Positions 8,198 through 16,440 are shown, counted from the first letter of the stretch. The stretch is 32,859 nucleotides of DNA from Acidobacteriota bacterium (GCA_022616615.1 JAKEER010000100.1:1-32859), one strand, 5' to 3'. Notes: generated by a model not told the origin, from the letters alone. Program-made: numbers and translations.

Positions 8198-9378
8198 TCC
8201 CTGTTGCCAAACCCTGGCTGGGCGAAGAGGAAATCCAGGCAGTGCGCCGGCCACTGGCGTCTGGCTGGGTGACTCAGGGACCGGAGGTCCTGGCCTTCGA
8301 GCAGGAATTTGCTGCCTTTGTCGACGCGCGCCAGGCCTGTGCTGTTGCCAACTGCACCGTCGCTCTCCACCTGGCTCTGAAAGCCGTCGGGGTCAAGCCT
8401 GGCGACCGGGTGATTACGGTCAGCCATTCTTATATCGCTACGGCCAATGCCGTCCGCTATTGCGGAGCCATTCCGGTCTTTGTCGACATTCAGCCAGCAA
8501 CCTTCAATATCAATCCCAAACGTGTCGAAAGTGTGCTGACGCCCCAGACCAAGGCCATTCTGAGTGTGCATCAGATGGGAATGCCTTGCGACCTGCGAGC
8601 GCTTTTGGATCTGGCTCAGCGTCATGGCTTGCCCCTCATTGAAGACGCGGCCTGCGCCATTGGCAGTGAGATTCGATGGATGGACAAATGGGAACGAATC
8701 GGCAAGCCCCACGGCGACATTGCCTGTTTTTCTTTCCATCCCCGCAAGCTGCTGACGACCGGCGACGGCGGCATGATCACCACTTCCAATTCCGAATGGG
8801 ACCGGAAGTTTCGCCTGTGGCGGCAGCACAGCATGGACGTTCCCGACACCGTGCGCCATGCGGCTAGGAAGGTCATCTTCGAGTCTTATCCGGATCTGGG
8901 ATTCAATTATCGAATGACGGATATTCAAGCCGCCGTTGGGCGGGAACAGCTGAAGCGGGTGCCGGAGATCGTCGCTTGCCGGCGCCAACAGGTGCAGCGC
9001 TATCGGGACCTGCTGTCCGGCATTCCCGGCTTGGTGCTTCCTGAGGAGCCTCGGTGGGGCAGCAGCAACTGGCAGAGTTTTTGTATCAGGCTTCCCGGGG
9101 GCCTCGACCAGCGCGGGGTGATGCAAGCAATGGCTGACGCGGGTGTGGCCACTCGCAGAGGCATCATGTGTGCTCATCGCGAGCCGGCGTATCAGCAGGA
9201 GGCTTGGTCTTGCGGCTCCGGGCCGGAAGGGTGTGGATGCCCAGACGGCCGCTGTCAGCAGTTGACCGAAAGCGAGCGCGCTCAAGACCAATGCATCCTG
9301 CTCCCGCTGTTTCACCACCTGACCAAAGCCGAGCAGGAGCAGGTATCCGGGGCGTTGCACGCTGCTTGTTGCACCTGA
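8194..9378 (+). CDS. DegT/DnrJ/EryC1/StrS aminotransferase with Cys-rich loop
   Basis: This is a 394-residue PLP aminotransferase that starts MIPVAKPWLGEEE. It carries SGWVTQGPEVLAFEQEFA, NCTVALHLAL (53-62), the Asp151 region IEDAACAIGS, and the Schiff-base Lys185 in FSFHPRKLLTTGDGG. The start is GTG 8194: AAGGAG (8182-8187) is 6 bases upstream, and GTGA overlaps the epimerase stop. A frame-compatible GTG at 8170 lies before that Shine-Dalgarno. Near the C-terminus there is a cysteine cluster, C-x6-C-x-C-x4-C (residues 340-354), in the loop after the HREPAYQ motif. It aminates a keto-sugar nucleotide, probably the product of the overlapping epimerase/dehydratase. It is clearly different from the WbpE-like enzyme at 5445, so the cluster probably makes two distinct amino sugars. 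Confidence 0.9.
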   Translation: MIPVAKPWLGEEEIQAVRRPLASGWVTQGPEVLAFEQEFAAFVDARQACAVANCTVALHLALKAVGVKPGDRVITVSHSYIATANAVRYCGAIPVFVDIQPATFNINPKRVESVLTPQTKAILSVHQMGMPCDLRALLDLAQRHGLPLIEDAACAIGSEIRWMDKWERIGKPHGDIACFSFHPRKLLTTGDGGMITTSNSEWDRKFRLWRQHSMDVPDTVRHAARKVIFESYPDLGFNYRMTDIQAAVGREQLKRVPEIVACRRQQVQRYRDLLSGIPGLVLPEEPRWGSSNWQSFCIRLPGGLDQRGVMQAMADAGVATRRGIMCAHREPAYQQEAWSCGSGPEGCGCPDGRCQQLTESERAQDQCILLPLFHHLTKAEQEQVSGALHAACCT

Positions 9379-9389
9379 CTAGCGAGATC

Positions 9390-9410
9390 CTCTCCCACTG
9401 ATGGGAAGAG
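9390..9410 (+). terminator. Small hairpin after the aminotransferase operon
   Basis: CTCTCCCA pairs with TGGGAAGAG (one bulged A) around a 4-base loop, 12 bases after the stop codon. There is no T-run, so it may only be a stable 3' end. It sits in the 134-bp gap before the GT2 gene. Confidence 0.25.
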
Positions 9411-9512
9411 CCGATGAGGAGGACGAGGTGAAAAACCCACGGTCAGCAGAAGGCGCAGACCTTGGGCCACCGAACTTGACACGCGAACTTCAAGGATTCT
9501 AAGACTGCTTCG

Positions 9513-10505
9513 ATGAGAGATCCCGCACCAGTCGTTTCGGTTGTCACTCCTGCCTACAACGAGGGCCGCAATCTGGCCTTGCTCTATCAAAGGCTCTGCC
9601 AGACGCTGGGTGAGCTCAACATCAGCTGGGAATGGATTGTGGTGGATGACCACTCGGCCGACGAAACATTTTCCGTTGCCGCCGAACTGGCTCAGCGAGA
9701 TCCGCGGGTTTATGTCCTTCGCTTTTCCCGCAACTTTGGCTCGCATACGGCCCTGATTTGCGGACTCCAGCAGGCTTCGGGCGACTGTGCCATCATCATG
9801 GCAGCCGACCTGCAAGACCCTCCAGAAACTTTGCCAGTGCTGATGGAAAAATGGCGCCAGGGAATCCAGGTGGTCTGGGCTGTAAGGGCAGTGAGAGAGG
9901 GAGAAAAGACCAGCACTGTAGCCTTTGCCAGGATCTATTATTCCCTGATGCGCCATTTCGTGGGATTGAAGGAGATGCCTTCCACAGGAGCTGACTTTTT
10001 CCTGATGGACCGGCGGGTCGTGGAAGCGCTCCGCGAGTTTCGCGAGAGTCATGTCAGCCTGTTAGCATTGATCACTTGGATGGGGTTTCGCCAGACAGCG
10101 ATCACCTATGATAAGCAGGCCCGCCTCCATGGCCGTTCCGGTTGGAACCTGGAAAAGAAGTTGAAGCTGGTTCTCGACTCGGTGACCTCCTTTACCTATC
10201 TGCCGATTCGCCTGATGTCGTACGTTGGATTTCTGGTCGCTCTAGTTGGCTTCTTTTATGCGGGATTGATCGTTCTCAATTATCTGACCGGGCACCCAGT
10301 TCAGGGATGGTCTTCGCTGATGGTCGCAGTTTTGGTGGTGGGAGGAGTTCAGATGCTCATGATGGGGGTGCTGGGAGAGTACTTGTGGAGGGCGCTAGAC
10401 GAATCCCGGAGGCGCCCGCGCTATATCATTGAGGACACGAGTCAGCGACGCTTTCCTTCCGAAGAAACCAGAGAAAGTAATCGAGTCCAGAAAGCCCAAG
10501 GGTGA
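9513..10505 (+). CDS. GT2 polyprenyl-phosphate glycosyltransferase (DPM1/GtrB/ArnC-like)
   Basis: This 330-residue enzyme has an N-terminal GT-A fold: SVVTPAYNEGRN (9-20), the nucleotide-binding VVDDHS (43-48) and the metal-binding ADLQDPPE (98-105), the signature of dolichol/undecaprenyl-phosphate sugar transferases. Residues 205-300 hold SVTSFTYLPIRLMSYVG and two membrane segments, as in GtrB/ArnC. It would transfer a sugar from a nucleotide donor to undecaprenyl phosphate on the cytoplasmic face, giving a lipid-linked donor for periplasmic glycosyltransferases. A GT39-like enzyme that uses such donors lies 1.4 kb downstream, with a UPF0104-type membrane protein between. The ATG follows a weak AAGGA about 16 bases upstream; no better start precedes the fold. 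The sugar is unknown. Confidence 0.9.
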   Translation: MRDPAPVVSVVTPAYNEGRNLALLYQRLCQTLGELNISWEWIVVDDHSADETFSVAAELAQRDPRVYVLRFSRNFGSHTALICGLQQASGDCAIIMAADLQDPPETLPVLMEKWRQGIQVVWAVRAVREGEKTSTVAFARIYYSLMRHFVGLKEMPSTGADFFLMDRRVVEALREFRESHVSLLALITWMGFRQTAITYDKQARLHGRSGWNLEKKLKLVLDSVTSFTYLPIRLMSYVGFLVALVGFFYAGLIVLNYLTGHPVQGWSSLMVAVLVVGGVQMLMMGVLGEYLWRALDESRRRPRYIIEDTSQRRFPSEETRESNRVQKAQG

Positions 10506-10964
10506 TTTTCCTGCTCACGTAGGGGCGAAGGCACAGAGTTGATTTTCTAGGGTGGGCGGTCCAAGAATCCTTTCAGACGCTGGGTTCCTGGACCTGACTC
10601 ACGCCATAGGATCCCCCTCCGTCGGGAAGGTCGGGGAGGGGGAGCCTAAGGCGCGGTGGGCCAGCATGAGTCCACGCAGGCAGAGGAAGTGGCACTATAA
10701 TCTGCAATGTTCAATCAGTACAAAGGCTTCAGAAAACGAATTCGTTGAGCCTCTCTCTGATTCTTGCGGTCGCCACCCCCTCACGGCGTCTATTCCGCGT
10801 CAGTCCTTCGAGCCTCGGTTTTCATTTATTTTATCACTCAGTCCGGAGATCAAGGAAATACGTCCCTGCGATTGCAAATGACAGTACTAAGCTGCTCCGC
10901 AAAAACCTCTCTTGGTTATCAGCTATACAAGACTATACCCTCCACTTAAAGGCACTAAGACTAC
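10506..10964 (+). other. 459-bp intergenic region with one long GC hairpin
   Basis: I see no convincing gene here. The open frames have unnatural composition and no start signals. The one clear structure is the inverted repeat at 10608-10647, listed separately. The last ~100 bp before the next gene are AT-richer and could hold its promoter, but no hexamer pair is convincing. Confidence 0.6.
10608..10647 (+). terminator. GC-rich stem-loop, possible terminator downstream of the GT2 gene
   Basis: AGGATCCCCCTCC pairs with GGAGGGGGAGCCT: 12 of 13 positions pair with a 14-base loop, including a perfect 9-bp core (10612-10620 with 10635-10643). It lies 103 bp after the stop of the glycosyltransferase. 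The absence of a T-run argues against a classical intrinsic terminator. Confidence 0.35.
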
Positions 10965-11948
10965 ATGAACAATGGTTGGAAAATTTTCAGGTTGCTGGTC
11001 ACGCTCTCGCTGATCGGTTTGGTATTTTTCAAAGTAGATGGGTCCCAAGTGTGGGGAAACTTTAGGAAGGCGAATCTTTTTTGGTTGCTTTTGGCTTTGC
11101 CTTACCCGCTGATTACTTTGGCTCTTGGTGTAACACGCTGGCGGCTTCTCTTACGGGCGTTGTCCTGTGACATTGATTGGGTGTACCTTTATCGAACCCA
11201 TCTGATTGGACTTTTCTTTAACAACTTCTCGCCAGGCGATCTGGGAAGTGATGTTTATCGCACCCTGAGGGTATCTCGAATAGCTCCTCGGAATGATGTG
11301 GTGAGAGCCGTGATCTGCGATCGATTCTGCGGATGGTTGAGTCTGATTGTGCTCGGGCTCTTTGCCATCCTTCAGCTGCGGCTCGGCCGTTCCGTCGATT
11401 TCCTCAGAAGTACTTTCTTCCTGCTCATTGGCGTCCTGGCTGGATTCACTGTTGTGATGCTTGCCATCATTCTCTTGTGCCAGTGCAGCTTACTGACTAA
11501 TCCGCAGTCTCGATGGTTGAGGCGGGCCCTCGAGTTTCTCAGGCTTTACGAAAAGCTTCTCAGTTTCCGCATCTTGTCACGAGCAGCCATGTTTTCCGTC
11601 GCTGTCCATGCAGTGGTCATCAGCGTGGTTGTGCTTCTGGCCAAGGCGTATGGTGTGCCCAACGAGACCCTTTGGAATGTTGCCTTGGTGGCCCCAGTCG
11701 GGCTGGCGATTACAATGCTACCCATTTCTATCGCGGGTCACGGCATCAGGGAATCCTCCTTCGTAGTCCTCTTTCCTCTGATTGGCGTCTCGTCGGAGGT
11801 TGCTCTGGCCATGGCACTGACTCTTTTTGGGTGCATTGCGATCTCCAGTCTTTTCGGTGGGTGCCTGCTCCTGGCTGAACATTGGAGATCTAAATGGGAC
11901 CCACTACCAGCGAATGACTTTGACCACTGCAATGTGAAATCGTCATGA
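10965..11948 (+). CDS. UPF0104 / lysylphosphatidylglycerol-synthase-type integral membrane protein (YbhN/AglD-like)
   Basis: The 327 residues contain about eight hydrophobic segments. Conserved blocks of the LPG_synthase_TM family are present: TRWRLLLRAL near residue 60, GLFFNNFSPGDLGSDVYR (about 83-100) and the late PISIAGHGIRESS. Members without the soluble catalytic domain occur in glycan loci and are thought to move or handle lipid-linked sugars or lipids; direct function is poorly established. Here it lies between a polyprenyl-phosphate sugar synthase type GT2 and a GT39-like enzyme, with which it overlaps by 4 bp (ATGA, 11945-11948). A role in flipping the lipid-linked sugar is a reasonable inference. 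The family call is solid. Confidence 0.85.
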   Translation: MNNGWKIFRLLVTLSLIGLVFFKVDGSQVWGNFRKANLFWLLLALPYPLITLALGVTRWRLLLRALSCDIDWVYLYRTHLIGLFFNNFSPGDLGSDVYRTLRVSRIAPRNDVVRAVICDRFCGWLSLIVLGLFAILQLRLGRSVDFLRSTFFLLIGVLAGFTVVMLAIILLCQCSLLTNPQSRWLRRALEFLRLYEKLLSFRILSRAAMFSVAVHAVVISVVVLLAKAYGVPNETLWNVALVAPVGLAITMLPISIAGHGIRESSFVVLFPLIGVSSEVALAMALTLFGCIAISSLFGGCLLLAEHWRSKWDPLPANDFDHCNVKSS

Positions 11949-13516
11949 AGGCGGTCCGATCCGATAACACCCGCAGGCTTTCCGGTTACTATCTTATCCT
12001 TCTCCTAATCCTATTGATCGGGATGCTTGGAAGGGGTTTCCATTTCTATTTGACTCTCGGATCGGATGATCAGCGCTGGATTATCGCGGCCCGCGCGCTC
12101 ACAGGCACTGAAAGCGTATCCATCCCTGTCCACTTTTACCCAAGAATTGTTTGGAGGTGTGTTTTGGCCCTCTGGGGCCTGCCATGGGGGTTGACACTCG
12201 AGATCAGCGCGATCCTCATGTTCTTGCTCGCGGCGATCAGTATCGTGCTGGTGGCTCTTATTGCAAGACTCCTATTTTCTGAGCGGGCTTCATTATTGGC
12301 CGCTGCTTTCCACGCCACGTATCCGATCAATGTGCAGTTTGATCCGACGACCCTCCCCGACGGCCTTGCAGTACCCCTGATGCTGTTGGCTGTTTTCCTT
12401 TTTGCCAGGTTCCTCAAAGACCGGAGGACAGGCCTGCTGGCGGGATCTGCTTTTACAGCGGGAGTGCTGTTTGCGGTTAAGGAATATTTCGTCTTGATTA
12501 CGGTGCCGTTCGGGCTGTGCCTTCTGTTCAGCCAGCTCGGTTTCAAAGAGAAAAAGCGATACTTGACTGTGCTCGTTCTATTCTTCACGCTCGGCTTCTC
12601 GGTGGATTTTCTGCTCCACGCTGTTGAGTCGCAAGATCCGATTGCTCACTTTCGTCCGCTGCTCACCTATTCCGCCCGGTATGAAGCGTTCCTGTCTCAG
12701 GGTCAAGCGAACCCGTCCACACTTCACCGGATTTACTACTTCGTCAATGAGCGTTTTGACTGCTTCCGCTGGGTGCTGTTCGATTACGGAGTGGTAGGAG
12801 GCTTCTTGATGGCATTTGGGGGGCTTTATCTTGGGTTCTCCTCCCGCAAAGATCAAGGCTGTCTCCTCTTGTTTGCCGGGGTAGTTACGTTTGTCCTGTT
12901 CCTATCGGCCATGCCGGTCAGCTTCTTCCCGCCGCGTTTCGTCGAGACACAGTCCCGCTACGCGATGATCTTTCTGCCAATGCTGGCAATTGGGGCAGGC
13001 GCGGCGTGCTCGTCTGCCTGGACGAATCTGTCTGACAAAGCACTCCGTTTCAGTTCGGCGGCATTGCTGGCGCTCGTTTGTCTCTGGAATCTCTGGGTCC
13101 CGAACTCCATGGCCCAGCGTTCCGGCAGACGGCTTGAGATGGTGGGTATTCGGAACTGTCTCGACGGGGCTGGCAAGTTTGGTTTCTCCCAGTTGGTGCT
13201 GCCAGCTCACTATGATGAGTTGGTGCCGGACTCCTACTATCAACGTGGTGTGAAATTGACCTTCGCCCAAGAGGATCTCAACATGCCCTTGGCGGCCTAC
13301 GGCAACGTGGACAGCTTTCTCGATGAGCCGCAGGCAACTGCCTTTTTTGTCCCGCTGACGAAAGATCAGAGCATCAGCCAGAAACTGGTTCTGCTCGGGT
13401 TTGCTCCGGTCAACATTCAAGTTCCGGAGACCTCACTGCGGTCGTGGCTGCACAAGATCGGCATCCGCGGTCAAGGTCAGTTGGTGGGCTGGTTGTATAT
13501 GAGAAATGCTCGCTGA
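11945..13516 (+). CDS. Multi-spanning membrane glycosyltransferase, GT39/PMT_2-like
   Basis: This 523-residue protein has about ten membrane segments across residues 15-400 and a soluble C-terminal part of about 120 residues. The first periplasmic loop carries GSDDQRWIIAARAL, with the acidic pair that occupies the catalytic position in ArnT/PMT-type enzymes. TYPINVQFDPTTLPDGLAVPLMLLAV follows as in the PMT_2 domain. Such enzymes use polyprenyl-phosphate-linked sugars on the outer face of the inner membrane. The start overlaps the stop of the membrane protein in front (ATGA), and the GT2 upstream would supply the donor. Acceptor and sugar cannot be told from sequence. Confidence is good for a GT-C glycosyltransferase and lower for the exact CAZy family. 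Confidence 0.8.
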   Translation: MKAVRSDNTRRLSGYYLILLLILLIGMLGRGFHFYLTLGSDDQRWIIAARALTGTESVSIPVHFYPRIVWRCVLALWGLPWGLTLEISAILMFLLAAISIVLVALIARLLFSERASLLAAAFHATYPINVQFDPTTLPDGLAVPLMLLAVFLFARFLKDRRTGLLAGSAFTAGVLFAVKEYFVLITVPFGLCLLFSQLGFKEKKRYLTVLVLFFTLGFSVDFLLHAVESQDPIAHFRPLLTYSARYEAFLSQGQANPSTLHRIYYFVNERFDCFRWVLFDYGVVGGFLMAFGGLYLGFSSRKDQGCLLLFAGVVTFVLFLSAMPVSFFPPRFVETQSRYAMIFLPMLAIGAGAACSSAWTNLSDKALRFSSAALLALVCLWNLWVPNSMAQRSGRRLEMVGIRNCLDGAGKFGFSQLVLPAHYDELVPDSYYQRGVKLTFAQEDLNMPLAAYGNVDSFLDEPQATAFFVPLTKDQSISQKLVLLGFAPVNIQVPETSLRSWLHKIGIRGQGQLVGWLYMRNAR

Positions 13517-14043
13517 GGACCTGACACACTGCCCGTCGGTTTCTTATTGCGTGAAATAGAGACGCGACTTTAAGAATAATGGATTGATTCTCTCGACATG
13601 CGCCTTCGTTGCCATTTTTTGCTCCTTGCTCCGGTCTCCGAGTAGAGCGGCGAGACGCTTACGGTCAGGTACTTGATGGTCATTAGTCGGGCGTTCCAAA
13701 CGTCATGCCCGAGCAGGCGGGCATCCAGGCCAGCGCGTTGCCGTCCTGAGGATCCGAACAATGTTGCTGGCGCCCGTGGCCATTAATTGGGGCTTCAATT
13801 TCAGGTGTGTACTTCAGAGGCCATAAGTCCCTAATTGTTTGAATTTAGGATGACGTTTTTGTAATTCCCCGTTCGAAATTGGCAAGAATCGGCTTCCGTA
13901 CGAGAAAATCCAGCTAGCAGAATCTAGAGTTATCCGGACTTGAATTGGTGGCAGTTCTCTTGCTTTCCGAGGTCCAAGCAACGATGAGACCATTGCGAAA
14001 TGGTTCCTTCACAAGTTCGGCAAAATAGGGAGTACATCTTGTC
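13517..14043 (+). other. 527-bp intergenic region with a REP-like palindrome
   Basis: No gene is supported. A short palindrome at 13701-13732 is listed separately. The last ~200 bp are AT-richer (TTTGAATTTAGGATGACG...TTGTAATTCC around 13836-13866) and may hold the promoter for the secreted protein that follows, but spacing of candidate boxes is poor. Confidence 0.5.
13701..13732. repeat. REP-like palindromic element
   Basis: CGTCATGCCCG-AGCAGG-CGGGCATCCAGGCC: a perfect 7-bp stem (13705-13711 with 13718-13724) and 6-base loop, flanked by GTC and CCAG. The layout matches the widely scattered GTCATTCCCGC...GCGGGAATCCAG-type repeats of Proteobacteria and related environmental lineages. Only one copy is seen here, so repetitiveness elsewhere in the genome is inferred. 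Confidence 0.6.
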
Positions 14044-16389
14044 ATGAAAAAAGCAACTTTGGGACTACTAACAATGGGTCTATGGCTGGGGCTCGCCGGT
14101 ACATTGGACGCCTCCACTCTGGGTGATCTGGCCGCCTCAATGCAGCCGGGAACGTGGGCGGAACTGACCACAACTAACATAGTGCCAGCGTTGGTGAACG
14201 CGAGCGGCGGTATTCTTACGGTCTATACCGATGATATGGTCTGGGATCCGAATTCTCGGCAAGCATTCTTCATTGGCGCATATCATCTAGCACCGGAAGG
14301 CCCCCAATTCGTTTCCTATACAGAATCCACCAATAGCTGGCAGCGTCTTCCTCGGCCAAGCTGGTTGGCAGCTGCGGTATTTTTCCACGGCTACGACCAC
14401 AGCGCTATTGATCAGGCGAATGGGATCGTTTATCACCGGGGCTATAACTCCGAGACGGTCCATCGCTACAACATTGCTTCTCAAACATGGAGCCAAACGC
14501 CGGGTTTGCCCTTTGGCGATCCCGGAAATTGCTGTGATGCCTTGGAGTATTTCCCAGAATTGGGAGGCCTTGTCTGGGTGAATGGAAGCGGATACGTGTA
14601 CCTCTATCGCGAATCCACCAATCAATGGACAAAGCTAACTACCATTCAGCAATCCCAAAGCAATACATGGCAGCAAGCCGAGTATAGCCCAGTACACAAA
14701 GTCATGGTCTTCCTGTTGGGGGGCAAGCTCTACAAGCTTTCCAGTTCAGGCCAGGTTACGCAAGTGGCTAATCCTGCTGTATCGCTGTACAGCGGTAGCG
14801 GTTATAACGGTGTCCTGACCGTTGACCCCGTGAGCGGCAAGTATCTGATCCTGACCCCCGATTCCCGCCAGTTCTATACCTACGACGTCCTCACGGATAC
14901 CTGGCAAGCGCAATCCAGTCCTACTAAGCCGGACATGAGTAACCGAGGGGTTACCGCCACGCCCGTAAACACCCACGGTGTCACGTTCTTTACTTCTTGT
15001 TCTTCTGCAAGCAATTGTCGTGCTTATGTTTACAAACACGCTGCCGGGGGAGGAACCCCGCCTCCCTCTGACTCTACTCCTCCCGTCATCAGTGCGGTGA
15101 CCACCTCGAACCTCACCTCCTCTGGTGCTGCCATCACCTGGACCACGAATGAAGCGAGCGATACCCAAGTGGAATACGGCTCAACCACCAGCTACGGCTC
15201 CCAATCTGCCCTTAATTCGTCTCTGGTCACTTCTCATAGCCAGACTCTTTCTGGACTTACAGCAAATACTTTGTATCACTTCCGCGTCAAGTCCAGAGAT
15301 GCCGGCGGCAACCTTGCCACCTCGGGAGACGTTGTATTCACCACCACGACGGTTTCTCCGCCGCCTCCACCGTCCGGAGGAACCACCTTTGCCCAAAAAT
15401 GCGCCCAAGCCGGCGTCATCAACTGTTTTGGGTTTGATGATCCCAGTCAGCTTCTCTACGCCTGGCAGACTGGCACGGTCTGTGACACAGCCCTTGCTGG
15501 CAAGACCAGATACAGCCTAACAAATGCCCGCGGAAGCAATGAGGGTAATACCGTGGCCACTATTCAAAATGGCCAGTGTGTATACCCACAGTTTGATTCA
15601 AGCCTCAAAAGCTCTGGCACCGGATCCGTCAAGTTTACTATCCCATCCAATAGCAGCGCTAACTCGAGCGGCTTCTTTAGCGAACCATTCAAGCGCAATG
15701 CTGATGGCACTTTTCAATACGTCGCCCCCGGCTCTCCGCTGGGCAATGTCGTATACTGGCAATTCTATCAGTACTTTGATCAAACTTTCCTAAATACCAC
15801 TTATATATGTAACGGCGGAACCCTGACCGACCCTGGTTGCGGCGGCTGGAAGCAGATCATCTGGTACGGAAATCCCCCGAACGGGTCAAGTGCCAGCAAC
15901 ATGGAGATCACTCATGTCAACGGCTGGCAAAGAGGTATACCTATGATGTACGGCCAAATTGGATACGATGGATATGGTTGGCAGGACGTGCGCGGTTGTA
16001 CGTACAATTTCAACGGACAACATAATTACACCGAACCGCCTTGTATTCGCTACAAGGCAGGACAGTGGATGGAGTTTACCGTGAGAGTGGAAGTTCGTGG
16101 CGCGCCCAACGCCCCCGAAAGCCGTGTCCAGTTATGGGTAGATGGTCAGCTCGCGATTGATAAACCCGATGCCAAGATCGATTGGTCAGGCACCGGCAAT
16201 GGTTTAGGTCAGTTCCAAATCACTCCATACCACACCAACAAAGATTCAAACCAAGTTCACCCCACCGGCTACACCTGGTACGATGACGTCATTGTTTCTA
16301 CCCAACCGATTGCTATGAGATCCGGCTCTACTCCGCCTCCCTCTGACACCACACCACCGGCCCCTCCTACCAGCTTAAGTGCCAATTGA
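14044..16389 (+). CDS. Large secreted protein: propeller-like + FN3 + jelly-roll-like domain
   Basis: This is a 781-residue exported protein with a signal peptide (residues 1-24, MKKATLGLLTMGLWLGLAG, then DAS). Residues about 30-330 show repeating blades with aromatic-rich strands (e.g. YTESTNSWQRLP, YNIASQTWSQTPGLP, YRESTNQWTKL, YDVLTDTWQAQ) typical of a kelch-like beta-propeller. A Gly/Pro linker follows, then a fibronectin-III/purple-acid-phosphatase-N-like domain (about 348-438; AAITWTTNEASDTQVEYG, LTANTLYHFRVKSRD). After a second proline linker, residues 450-765 read as a beta-rich, lectin/lyase-type jelly roll (YWQFYQYFDQ, GGWKQIIWYG, WMEFTVRVEVRG, VQLWVDGQLAID, TWYDDVIVS), with Cys pairs suited to an extracytoplasmic setting. 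It ends in TPPPSDTTPPAPPTSLSAN, where another FN3 repeat would normally begin. It may bind, cut or anchor the exopolysaccharide; no catalytic motif is recognised. Confidence 0.8.
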   Translation: MKKATLGLLTMGLWLGLAGTLDASTLGDLAASMQPGTWAELTTTNIVPALVNASGGILTVYTDDMVWDPNSRQAFFIGAYHLAPEGPQFVSYTESTNSWQRLPRPSWLAAAVFFHGYDHSAIDQANGIVYHRGYNSETVHRYNIASQTWSQTPGLPFGDPGNCCDALEYFPELGGLVWVNGSGYVYLYRESTNQWTKLTTIQQSQSNTWQQAEYSPVHKVMVFLLGGKLYKLSSSGQVTQVANPAVSLYSGSGYNGVLTVDPVSGKYLILTPDSRQFYTYDVLTDTWQAQSSPTKPDMSNRGVTATPVNTHGVTFFTSCSSASNCRAYVYKHAAGGGTPPPSDSTPPVISAVTTSNLTSSGAAITWTTNEASDTQVEYGSTTSYGSQSALNSSLVTSHSQTLSGLTANTLYHFRVKSRDAGGNLATSGDVVFTTTTVSPPPPPSGGTTFAQKCAQAGVINCFGFDDPSQLLYAWQTGTVCDTALAGKTRYSLTNARGSNEGNTVATIQNGQCVYPQFDSSLKSSGTGSVKFTIPSNSSANSSGFFSEPFKRNADGTFQYVAPGSPLGNVVYWQFYQYFDQTFLNTTYICNGGTLTDPGCGGWKQIIWYGNPPNGSSASNMEITHVNGWQRGIPMMYGQIGYDGYGWQDVRGCTYNFNGQHNYTEPPCIRYKAGQWMEFTVRVEVRGAPNAPESRVQLWVDGQLAIDKPDAKIDWSGTGNGLGQFQITPYHTNKDSNQVHPTGYTWYDDVIVSTQPIAMRSGSTPPPSDTTPPAPPTSLSAN

Positions 16390-16392
16390 GAG

Positions 16393-16440
16393 GCGGTAGG
16401 CACTTGCCAACCGCAGACATGGCATTATCGGCCTGTCTGC
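16393..16440 (+). terminator. Tandem hairpins downstream of the secreted protein gene
   Basis: GCGGTAGGCA/TGCCAACCGC (16393-16402 with 16405-16414, one mismatch) and GCAGACA/TGTCTGC (16413-16419 with 16434-16440, extended inside by GGC/GCC) follow the stop codon closely. They share two bases, so they may be alternative folds. No strong T-run follows. Confidence 0.35.

Noticed and set aside
7876-9360. 494-codon open frame on the minus strand
   Set aside because: It is exactly antisense to the epimerase and the aminotransferase, which have clear motifs; its composition is not protein-like.
16392-16402. GGCGGTAG, the core of the ops/JUMPstart antitermination element
   Set aside because: It lies just after a stop codon, not in a 5' leader, the following base pattern does not match, and one 8-mer hit is expected by chance in a window of this size. 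It is part of a hairpin instead.
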